Below, piece by piece: positions 1 through 9,075 of a DNA stretch of 64,000 bases (position 1 is the first letter of the stretch; every line of letters starts with the position of its first letter). Source of the DNA: Calvatia gigantea. Lineage: Eukaryota; Basidiomycota; Agaricomycetes; Agaricales; Lycoperdaceae. The stretch is from assembly GCA_025093985.1 (NCBI GenBank), contig JACAAK010000007.1, positions 1,426,001-1,490,000 of the forward strand, read 5' to 3'. The position numbers and the translations under genes are program-made. The notes below the pieces were generated by a model that worked only from the letters and a program-made list of their open reading frames with translations, ran no database searches and was not told the origin of the DNA.

Positions 1-224
1 ACGATTGCTATCGCACATAGGCTGTCGACGATCCAGAACGCAGACCGAATGTATGTTTCCTAGTTCCTCTTTGATTCCGAGCATGCTGGATTCATTGTTG
101 CCCCATCAGCTATTTCATCAAGGAAGGGCGTGTCAGTGAGTCCGGAACACACGACCAACTGCTGGCACAACGTGGCGACTACTACGAATATGTGCAATTG
201 CAAGCCCTCAGCAAAAATGAGTGA
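1..224 (+). CDS. ABC multidrug/peptide exporter, C-terminal end (partial)
   Basis: This is the 3' end of a full-size ABC transporter of the MDR/Ste6 type, an ATP-driven membrane exporter; the rest lies left of the window. The first exon (1-50, open from base 1) encodes TIAIAHRLSTIQNADR, the H-loop of the second nucleotide-binding domain with its switch histidine. An intron at 51-109 (gtatgt...cag) leads into the last exon, 110-224, which encodes the final strand (FIKEGRVSESGTHDQL) and a tail ending LQALSKNE and TGA. The GTHDQLL stretch is typical of the ABCB subfamily. Substrate cannot be inferred from this fragment. Confidence 0.9.
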
Positions 225-656
225 TGACACGCGGAATACATATTTGATTGTTTATACGAATTTCCCCCATATTTTATTCTATCTTTCGTTCAGAACTTTT
301 TCCTGCATAACACACCTTCACTACTTATACGAGGAACATCAATAGGTTTCATAGACAGCTTTAATGACTTATGATTGTAATAGATAGAGCACGCACGGTC
401 CACGAGGCAATTAAAGGCTCTTCTGAGATACATATACGAACTGCTGGAGTGAGGGCACGTAAAACTCTACGACACCCGCCCGAAGATGCCCATGAAAACT
501 CCTGGCGAGCAGACAGTGAAGATGGTTGCATTTGGTTCTCACGGTGGACCAGTGGCCTTGCTCGGGGAGCTGAACAGAACAGACCACGTGGCCAGCACAC
601 CCTACACCCGACAAACATCCAATCTCTCCAACACTCCACATCGTCCTCCCACAAAA
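225..656. other. Intergenic, ABC transporter to VAP
   Basis: 432 bases between two genes on the same strand. No convincing coding exon, tRNA or repeat is visible. It presumably holds the 3' UTR of the transporter and the promoter of the VAP gene, whose 5' leader from about 600 is rich in C and A. Confidence 0.5.
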
Positions 657-2090
657 ATGTCTGTCGTCCTCAATCCAAACAGAAATCTCGGCTTCAGACG
701 TACGTTTTCTACGTCGACTAACCCCCGTCTATCCCTCACATCCTCCCAGGACCGCTTACCCAGGTCGCCAAGCGCTCCCTGACAATTACGAACCCAAATT
801 CACAGCCTGTCGCTTTCAAAGTCAAGACAACCGCCCCAAAGGTACCTTATCCTTAGTCCAATTTTCATGCAAACGTTCTAACTGCATCTCCTGCAGCTGT
901 ACTGTGTGCGGCCAAACTCGGGACGTGTCGAGCCAGGCGAGAGTGTCGATGTTTCCGGTATGTCTCCTGCTTCCGCCACAAATTCGATCATACCCACTTA
1001 TTTTGTTCGCTAGTTATGCTTCAACCCCTTAAGGAGGAACCTCCCTTGAGCGTGAAATGCAAGGACAAGTTTCTCGTCCAGAGCACCCTCATCACACCGG
1101 AGAAAGAGACAATGGCGTTGCATGATCTCGTAAGCCATTCCTCTCTAACCTTCACCCTCTTTATTAATTTCAACCCCCTCCTTAGTGGTTGAGCCCAGAT
1201 ATGAACGATGAGGGTGTTGTCACTCAACAGAAGCTCCGAGTGATGTATTTGCCAGCGGAAGAGGGTCTACCGGAAGAAGGGGAGGAGGATGGCGTGAGGC
1301 CCGGTCCGGTGCCACCCTCTGATATCATCGTAAGTTGGATGTCTTTTGCTGCTCTCACTCTCAAAGCTTATTCATGTATAGCGCCAGAATTATGAGACCA
1401 CAAAGACTCATACAAACGGTCATTCCTATCCTGGAATGCCTGAGTTCGTACAGCCAATTCCTCCCGCTGCTGTTCCTGCCCATGAGGCCGAGCCTCAACC
1501 AGAGGTGAATGCTCCTCCCCCAGTCCCCCCCTTTGTCGATCAACGCGTGTCGCGTGAACATTCCCGTGAACACTCCCATGAACATCATGATGAAGGCCGT
1601 CATGACATCCGGCCCACCCCACCGCAGCCTCAGGAATCCCGTGAAGTTCCCATTTACGACGCTCCTACTTATCGGCCGCCATCCCCCCAGACATACCGGC
1701 CTTCCCATGAAGAACATGAGGAAACTGAACCTCTTCCAATCCCTCCACGTGCCCGTACTCCACCGGCCCATGTTCCACCACCACCTTCAACAATTGAGAC
1801 CGTATATGTCGAGAACCCTCTGAATGAGGAACTGCTTCAAAAGTACAGAGAGGCGCAGGTAGAGATCGAGAAGCTGCGCGCCGACATCGCCACAATGTCG
1901 GTGGACACCTACTTCCGAACTGCGCAGCAGACGGGGTCGGAGAGATTCCGATGTCGTGAGCACCACCGAAACAGACGTGCAGACCGTCATCGATGAGCCG
2001 CATTACCATCACCACCAAGATGGTGTTCCACTGCAGGTCGTGGTCATTGTGGCTCTCGGCGTATTTATAACAACGTATCTTTTCTTCTGA
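657..2090 (+). CDS. VAP/Scs2-type ER membrane protein (MSP domain)
   Basis: VAMP-associated protein, an ER tail-anchored tether whose MSP domain binds FFAT-motif partners at membrane contact sites. Start ATG at 657 (MSVVLNPNRNLGFR). Introns by hand: 700-749, 842-896, 958-1013, 1130-1185, 1330-1381. The MSP core is clear (SLTITNPNSQPVAFKVKT, YCVRPNSGRVEPGE, KDKFLVQST). A proline/histidine-rich linker and a short coiled coil (NEELLQKYREAQVEIEKL) follow. The C-terminal anchor (VVVIVALGVFITTYLFF, TGA at 2088-2090) lies in a different frame from the coiled coil. The switch falls near 1897-1927 and needs either a 31-base gt...ag intron (1897-1927) or an indel. Without it the frame ends at 1996 with no anchor. 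Family assignment is firm; the junction is not. Confidence 0.85.
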
Positions 2091-2422
2091 TATAAGACTT
2101 CTCTTATTAGGACCCGTGGTACATAGTTTATAGTCCCTCCTTATTGCACTTTGTCCCACTCGCGCTTCGCTTTCCCCCCTTTGCTTTTATGAGGAGCATT
2201 ACTTTTATGCTCACCCTTGCATAAGTGTCTAAAACAAACTTGTTCTCTCTCCGATTCTCTGGGAGAACTTTAGGTTGATTCGGTGATTCCTTCCTGCTTT
2301 ATTTATGGCACTTTTACTACTTCGCCTCCTACACATACTTCGTTATTGCAGCACCTCCCTTAGCGTAGCGGAACGGAAAATGAGTAGTGGTCAAAATAAC
2401 ATAACTCTGATGTAGGAACGCG
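2091..2422. other. Intergenic between convergent VAP and GDSL genes
   Basis: 332 bases between convergent genes, T-rich on the + strand after the VAP stop. It should hold both 3' UTRs. No further gene signal is seen. Confidence 0.5.
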
Positions 2423-3888
2423 TCATAAACTTGAGAGCTGGTCTCTCACCGCCTCAGCTAGGAGCTGGTGAACACGTTCCGTTGGATGTCCACTATCTAT
2501 TTGAGATGTGATTAAAACGTCCAGATGTAATAGCCCCTACTTGAACTTACTGTACCAGAAAAAACCACTGGGGTCAGGACAGGTGCAAAATCTGAAAACG
2601 GGTTAAGCTCAGGTCAAGTCTGCTGCAGAATTCGGTTTGCCTCCGCACCCTGTGACATTCGTGAAACCGAAAAGTTCAGGGCTGTCGAGAACTTGGTTGA
2701 ACCAAGCGTGGACATCGAAATTTAGCACAACGTTGTCTTAAGAATTGCCCGCATGACGTCATTATTATATTCATTCAAATTGGAGATAGGGGTTAAATAC
2801 CTGGATGTGTCTGCCTAAAGACACCGATATTGTCGGCGAGGACAGAGTTGAAGAGGTCTATATGTTCTTGGAGCTGCCCCGGGTTCCCGAGTGACCCTGG
2901 AGATCTTTCCTCAGGTGGGACATTGAGGAAGAGGTGTGCCTTCAAGCCGTGATGAGACGCCGCTTCCTGCGTTGATAAGTATACTTTTAGTGCGGCAGGG
3001 CAAACCATAGAAATAGAGCGGCCTCACAACGGCCCGGAAGTAGGATTTCATCTCCATTTCCCAAAAAGTCGTGAAATCAGGTATCTGTATGACGGGTTGA
3101 GCACCAGAATATGGAGGAGCCGGTGTGCACAGACGCTGGTGTTGCGATTGGTGTCTCCAGTATCGTTTATTCCTATCCACCACGCGGTCAATGTCTCACC
3201 GGGAGGGTGGGGTATAACCTCTGAGGCATAGTCAATCCACTGAGCGACTTGATCAACAAGAGGGACAGTGAAATCGTGGTGGAGTGGGAGTCTCGGGAAG
3301 CATTCCATTAGGCACGTTTTCGTAAAACACAAAGAGGTCTACCTTACAGGGCCCCATCAATGTCCGCACCCGCGAATGCGAAATTCCACAGCTGTTTCGG
3401 GCATTTGAGGGGACTACCCTCGAAACATCCAGTCAGGAACTCGAGCTAGAGCATGAGCATCAATAGAGCCACCCCATCACTTTGGAGTAAATATCAAATA
3501 TCTTACCCAACTTGACCCTTCTGAGCTTGACTGGAGTCATTTAGATTTCTTAACCGACAGTCCTATGGAGAAGCCTAGAGAACGTACATTTCGAGGTATG
3601 ATCTCATTGGTCAGAAGTTCCCTCGGTGAGAACTCAAGGTTTAAATTATCACCTATGAAGCTGCGCGACGCCCGTCTTGTCAGCGGATGGACAGGGCGGG
3701 CAGCCGATGGAAAACAACAGTCCAACTAACCTGAAATTGGCGTGGCCATGTGTACCTTGTACGAACGAATAAGAGTCGCCAAAGACGTAAACATACTTGA
3801 TGCGGTTCCACGAGAATATACGAGCCTCGAAGGTGCGAACAGCAGCCAGCGCCCCCAGAATGATCAAGAGAGTGGGTTTGTGCAACAT
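2423..3888 (-). CDS. GDSL/SGNH esterase A (CE16-like), possibly frameshifted
   Basis: Secreted SGNH-fold carbohydrate esterase similar to CE16 acetylesterases, which deacetylate plant polysaccharide fragments outside the cell. ATG at 3888 opens a signal peptide (MLHKPTLLIILGALAAV). Block I (YVYVFGDSYSF) carries the catalytic Ser. Then come IIPRN, SSSEGSSW, LEFLTGCFEG, LWNFAFAGADI, a WWIGINDT block (block III, G-x-N-D) and FFWYNSGHPTERVH with the catalytic His, ending AVRDQLSSL and TGA at 2423-2425. At least seven short introns are needed. Around 3000-2960 the frame must change by one between VVRPLYFYG and EAASHHGLKAHLFLNV, and no intron of normal length achieves this; only a 22-base gt-ag segment would. 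Either the gene is broken or the sequence has an indel. Tandem paralogue of the gene upstream. Confidence 0.75.
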
Positions 3889-4133
3889 CGTTATACGAAA
3901 GAAAGGAACAGGTTGACCGTTATCTCTTGTCCGTGAGACCCTCAATGGAGGGCCATGTGCAACGGCCCGGATGCATACCTCTCGCGGCTTCTGCTTCGCC
4001 TATTAGGCGGAGAGGATAGCAATGGATCCTCACAGATTTGGGCCGTCTCGAGTTAGAAGGTAATCGATCATTGCCGGTATGCGACATTGGACAAGGTACG
4101 CAGTAACATTCTGTGAGAGGGAAACCTGACTGT

Positions 4134-5567
4134 CTATAGTACTCTCGCATTTCGTAAAAATTCTTCCACACCCATTGCCAGTACACGGTGGACGTGCTCG
4201 GTTGGATGTTCATCATCTATGAGGACATGTTAAATTAGGCTAGGAGGTTGGCGTCCACTTACTATGCCAGAAAAATTTGTCTTGATCTGCACATGTGGTG
4301 CAGAAGCTAGTCCAAAATCAACTACCTGGTTAAAGCGATGAACGAGGAAAGACCCACTTTGTAGTGTCGTTGAATCCAAACTTCGCGGGATTGTCAAGGA
4401 TAGCCAAGAACACAGACGCCGCATCGAAGGTCATGACCAGTTGATCTAAGTTGTTCGTTATATTACTGGTCCTAGTCATGCACGATGAATGTCTTACCAG
4501 GGTTCTCTTTGGCATACTTGGCAACACGAACGGCGAACTTCTCGTTGAATCTTGCGATCATCTCTCGTAGTCCCTGAGGGCCTGTGAGGATGGTTTCTGC
4601 AAAGGGGGATCTATCTACGGGCGGAACGTTCAGAAACAGGTGAGTGCGTAAACCCTCGCGAGCCGCAGTGCTCTAAGGAGGCGGGTGGTTTCCGTCTGGA
4701 GAAATCTTCCAATAAAATGGACGTACGACAAGGCCAAAATAGGCCTCCAAATCGGCATCTAAAAATCCATCAACGTCAGTGATCTAGAAGGATGTTTGGC
4801 TGAGTTCAAAGCATCGTGGGTTAGACCAGCATACGGTTTCATTATTGCAGGCGTGGCTACAATCGTTAAGTCCCGCCCACCAAGTCGTCAAGGTTTTGCC
4901 CGTTGGATGCGGAAGGATGCCGGCAGCATAAGTCAGCCACTGCCTGACCTGGTCTTCCAGCTGGACGGTGGTATTCCGGCGTGGCGGCAATCTTGTATAT
5001 GATAAATACCCATACCCAACGGAGACTATATTTTAGGGCAATTGTACTCACAAGGAGGTAGTGATATCCGAACCCCCATGCGCGAAATTCCATAATTGCT
5101 TTGGGCAGGCGGTTGGAAGGCCTTCGAAACATCCAGTTATAAATTCAAGCTGTGGGTTCATCGATTCATCAACAACTGAAGACCATTTAACTGCAAGTAG
5201 AATTTTACCCAGTTTGAACCGCCGGAGCTAGTCTAAATATGCCCGTCAATGAATAAACGCAATGACAAGGAGACTACCGTTGAGGTCGGACCTTGTTAGG
5301 GATGATTTGATTGGAGAGTAATTGTTCAGGTGTGAAAGCCAGCCTGGTAGCATCGCCAATAAAACTAGGAGCATTGTAAAGAAAGGTACGGAGGATACAG
5401 AGGACCACAAACCTGAATGAGGGTAAGCCAAAGGTGCCAGGAACAAAGGAATAAGAATCCCCAAAAGCATATACGTATTCAATGTGATCCCAGTGAAAGC
5501 TTTCTTTGGGCCGAGTGGCTGACAAGGTCACAGAGCCAAGGAGTAGAAGAAAGACTGCGAGAACCAT
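4134..5567 (-). pseudogene. GDSL/SGNH esterase B (CE16-like), in-frame stop
   Basis: Tandem paralogue of the esterase at 2423-3888, same strand, 245 bases away. ATG at 5567 opens MVLAVFLLLLGSVTLSA (signal peptide), then YVYAFGDSYSFVPGT (catalytic Ser block), FTPEQLLSNQIIPNK, SSGGSNW, ITGCFEGLPTACPKQLWNF, WWAGLNDC, HLFLNVPP and FFWHNDEHPTEHVH, ending LRNARVL with TAG at 4134-4136. Introns are short GT-AG. In the exon reading VVRPFYWKISPDGNHPPP the next codon is TAG (about 4695), followed in the same frame by STAAREGLRTHLFLNV, so the stop interrupts an otherwise good frame. The paralogue is frameshifted at the same spot. Called a pseudogene with reserve, because a missed intron or sequence error could explain it. 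Confidence 0.6.
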
Positions 5568-6512
5568 TTAACGGGCGTATGCTGTCGTACATCTCTGACG
5601 CCGGGTGCTTCAGAGTTTTATATCCGGGCCTTCATTACGCACACTGTTCTTAGCTGGGAACTGAATCTCTTTATCTGGGCGTTCTTCCGTGGCTAAACAA
5701 GGTCTCAAGTTCTTCAGGCCTTCAATTACCAGCGATTGTGTTTCCTTTGACATTGCATGCGGTGATTCTCGAGAGTTGTCTCCTTATAGACGTGTGGTTT
5801 CCGCGTGCTCTCGGAGCCTTGAGATCCGTCAAATGCGCTCTGAGTGCGGGGGAAACATGGTTGGCCTGATAATGGTCATTAACCGTGGAAGTCTACACCC
5901 CCAAAGGAGACTCGGGAGGCATCAGCTGCCATCCGCTTGACAGTCGAGGTGAATAAGCCTCATCGCACGCGTCTCTGAGTGGGTGGGCTTGAGGCTTGGC
6001 GGCAAGGCGAAGAGCAACTCTTTGCAGGTTTTTAAAATCCCCCCTCGGCAGCGGGTGTAGTCGCCCACCGCAGAATGAGACGCTCGTTATATGTGCTGGC
6101 CACCCGAAATCAGAAAAGCGTATGCAACGGCATTGGAGAACCAAGGAAGAACTGCCCAATCGCGCCACAGGGATGGGGGGATAAGCCAAATATAACAGTA
6201 TCGTTACGCCCCATGAATGAACGTGAACGTTGTGAACTTCTGAGCTGCGTCGCCCGAAGACCACGTACCGGACCAGAGATGGTGTCCTCCGGATTCCCTG
6301 ATCATGCATGATGAGGGGCATCCCGCTGTGTTGCTCGGAGTTTGCTGTCCCCTAAAGGGTACGCCCCAGGCAACCGAAGTTTCTCTCAATGCAGTTCCGA
6401 ATCTATTTTTGGACGCCGAATTGCGTCACTTCTGAAGTAACTAAAACTCCTCAAGAGCTTCAACAACCAGCTTGTATCTCTTCACGCTTTTTCACCATTC
6501 ATAGCTCTGACT
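5568..6512. other. Intergenic between divergent GDSL B and SOD genes
   Basis: 945 bases shared upstream of two divergently transcribed genes, so it should contain both promoters. Short open frames on both strands show no family resemblance. No tRNA, repeat or transposon end was recognised. Confidence 0.5.
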
Positions 6513-7352
6513 ATGGACTACAAAAACGCTTTCGCGGGTCGACGCCCCCTTTATCTCGCCGCCACCGCCGCTGCCCTGGGGACTGGATACTACTACTATC
6601 GATCCAGAACGAAAATTGAGGCTGTGACAAAGGTGCGACTTCCTCCACGTCTGCCCCCATTTGGGCTTACGAACACTTACAGGCTGCCGTTGTTTTGCAA
6701 CCCGAGGGTGACTCAAAAGTCACCGGGTTTATCACTTTCCAACAACCCACTCCAGGCGGACCGGTTACCATACTAGGGGATGTTAAAGGGTTACCTCCGA
6801 ATGCCAAGCGCGGTTTCCACGTTCAGTAAGCGCATACGTCTGTGCCGAACTCCCAAGTTAACAATTACCTCGTTCCAGCCAATGGGGAGATTTAAGTGAT
6901 GGATGCACTTCTGCTGGTCCACATTTTAACCCGTACGGTAAAACTCACGGTGGACCGAAGGATACAATCCGGCATGTTGGTGACCTGGGGAATATCTTGT
7001 CAGACAACAAGGGGGAGGCCAAATTTAACTTCAAAGACGGCGTGATCTCGCTCACTGGTCCCAATAGTATCATTGGGTGGGTAAGGGATATTGATCATGT
7101 CGCTCAAGGTTGATTTCTTCCATCCAGGCGTGCTATTGTCGTCCACACAGTCAGTTGATCAGTTTCACATGTAATGCGCATTCTCATTTTGCACAAGGGC
7201 ACTGATGACCTCGGTCGGGGTTGCAACGAGGAGTCACTCAAGACTGGAAACGCTGGTGGCCGGACTGCTTGTGGCGTCATCGGTAGGTTGCCTCCGTAGG
7301 TCAGGAACATGTTTGACAAAATGCACTCTTAGGCCTCGCCAAAACAAAGTGA
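6513..7352 (+). CDS. Cu/Zn superoxide dismutase with N-terminal membrane anchor
   Basis: Converts superoxide to hydrogen peroxide and oxygen. ATG at 6513; six exons with introns 6633-6682, 6826-6878, 7077-7127, 7150-7197 and 7283-7332; TGA 7350-7352. All metal ligands are present: FHVHQWGD (two His), [22 protein letters not shown] (bridging region and Asp) and VVHTG. The disulphide cysteines are also there ([19 protein letters not shown]). Unlike cytosolic SOD1, the protein starts with about 40 extra residues: a basic segment (GRR), a hydrophobic run [18 protein letters not shown] and RSRTK. This looks like a signal-anchor or mitochondrial presequence, so it is probably membrane-tethered or intermembrane-space; that location is inference. 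The gene ends 78 bases before the convergent GH131 gene. Confidence 0.92.
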
Positions 7353-7429
7353 TCGTGTATTAATTTGCTGTACAATATTGTTGTAACCATGGAAAGAACA
7401 ACAATCATCATTAGTTCTTGTTAGGTCAT

Positions 7430-8760
7430 TTATTGGCACTATGAAGGCACATTAGCTTCTGAACGTCCTCATACACGATTGATTGCATACCTGGGAGTAA
7501 TAAGGGGGAGATACGGCAACACATGTGTAGGGACTCTCGCAAACTGTCGGTCCAGTGTAGCCGGTGCCTACAAGCGAGTTACTCAGGTTGTCGGAACGCC
7601 AGTCACAAGTGCGACGTACCTCCACATTGTCCCCAATGAGTCTGTGTGGGCCCAGAGGAAGTGGTGGTTGGAGTTGTGGTTGTCCTGGAGGTGGTTGTGG
7701 TAGGCCCGGTGGTTGTTCCGGGGGAGCCACTGCCGACGGAGGTGGTGATGGGCCCGTTTTCGACATAGACACCGCTGAAGTACCAGTCCTCTGGCACTTG
7801 ATTGGTCACAAGACGGAGGACGCCAAGATGCCAGTCGGCAGAATTTGTAGAAGTCGAAGCAGAGATATTTTGGACGACCTTGGTGAGGGGGGAGGATCCA
7901 GTAGATGCCCAAAGACCGACGGTACCAGAAGAGAACTGTCGTGAGGTAGTGAGCTGGTGGATTGTGCTCCTTGTGGGTGCCCAATACTTACGTTGATGTC
8001 ATAGGCGAAGTTGAACCAGGTGTCGGCGGTGAAGGGTGTGCTCCACTTCTCAACGCCACCAACCATCCAGACCAGGTTATTACGGTTTGAGCCAACACCA
8101 TACTTCAGCTATAGGAACCGTGTGAGTGCTTCCATTAGGGTTAGGGAATTAAGATCAGTACTTCTGTGAAGTGGCTCTCGAAGAAGCAGACTTGATGCTC
8201 GTAATTTGGCTGCGCAAAACATTCTCAGTGCCATGGAAATGGCGGCGATAAAAACAGGACCATACATCAGGAGGGTTGGTATTAGTGCGCTTGACGGAGA
8301 AATGGTAGAACAAGTTGCCAGTGCCGATGTTGGTAGAGGTCTGGGGAATCAACTCTGTACGCTCCATAGTCTGACCGTTCCAGTTGGAGGTGCCATCAAT
8401 GGTCATTTTAACGCCACGAAGCTCAGAGGTCATGGCAGGGTTCTTGTAGTTGGTGTTGACATCAAGGTAGCGCGACGTGGTTTGGCCGCCATGGATGTAC
8501 TACAGAGTTTCGTTAAATTGGGTATTTCAGAGTCAATCATAAGCTTGCTTACCCATTGGTAGGAACCGACTTGATTAGCCCAAGACCCTGCAAATGAGTC
8601 CGTAAACGGCGTCGAAAAAAACATACAACAACTTTCTCGACTTACATTTGTCGAAGTCAGCGGCACTGGCATAGTTGTTGAAGCTACCATCCCACAACTT
8701 CGTGCCAGCGCTAGCACTTAGAGCCAAAGCAGAAAGGGTAGCCCAAGTGAGTGCGAGCAT
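7430..8760 (-). CDS. Secreted GH131 beta-glucanase with C-terminal CBM1
   Basis: Extracellular glycoside hydrolase family 131 enzyme (beta-1,3/1,4-glucan active) of plant-biomass decay. ATG at 8760 encodes signal peptide MLALTWATLSALALSASA, then the start of the mature enzyme, GTKLWDGSFNNYASAADFDK. Later exons carry QVGSYQW, YLDVNTNYKNPAMTSELRG, ERTELIPQT, LFYHFSVKRT, LVWMVGGVEKWSTPF and EDWYFSGVYVENG. A Thr/Pro/Ser linker (TTTTSRTTTTPTTTSS) joins a fungal cellulose-binding CBM1: HWGQCGG, GYTGPTVCESPYTC and YYSQC. The last intron (gtatgc...catag) puts the final Cys codon in a tiny last exon, TGC CAA TAA, ending at 7430. Several short introns interrupt the catalytic domain. Expression is likely controlled by carbon source, but no site was identified. 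Confidence 0.9.
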
Positions 8761-9075
8761 CCTAGATAAGCTTGTGTGGTGTGGTGTAGTTTCTGCCACT
8801 AGGGTTTATGTACCACAGCAGCACCTCCGTTGATCAATGTCGGCTTACTCTCGCATATTTTCGAAGTTCGGTAAGGGGGAAATTGTCGGATTCGGAAAAT
8901 TAAGCTCGAAGAGCCGTAACGAGTTATGTTGCCGGCTGTTAAGATGCAGGTCACACGTGAACGACTTGATATTATGTTGCTACAGGAAAGTATGCGAAGT
9001 GTCTATGAGTTAATCCGAGGGGGTATCAAAAGTTCCACAAAAATAAGCAAAACAAAAACTCCGTACTGATATCAA
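8761..9075. other. Intergenic upstream of GH131
   Basis: 315 bases: the GH131 promoter and the 3' UTR of the channel gene, both on the minus strand. No specific regulatory motif could be assigned. Confidence 0.45.

Noticed and set aside
8131..8146. attagggttaggg, telomere-like
   Set aside because: Only two units, inside an intron of the GH131 gene and flanked by ordinary coding sequence; chance occurrence.
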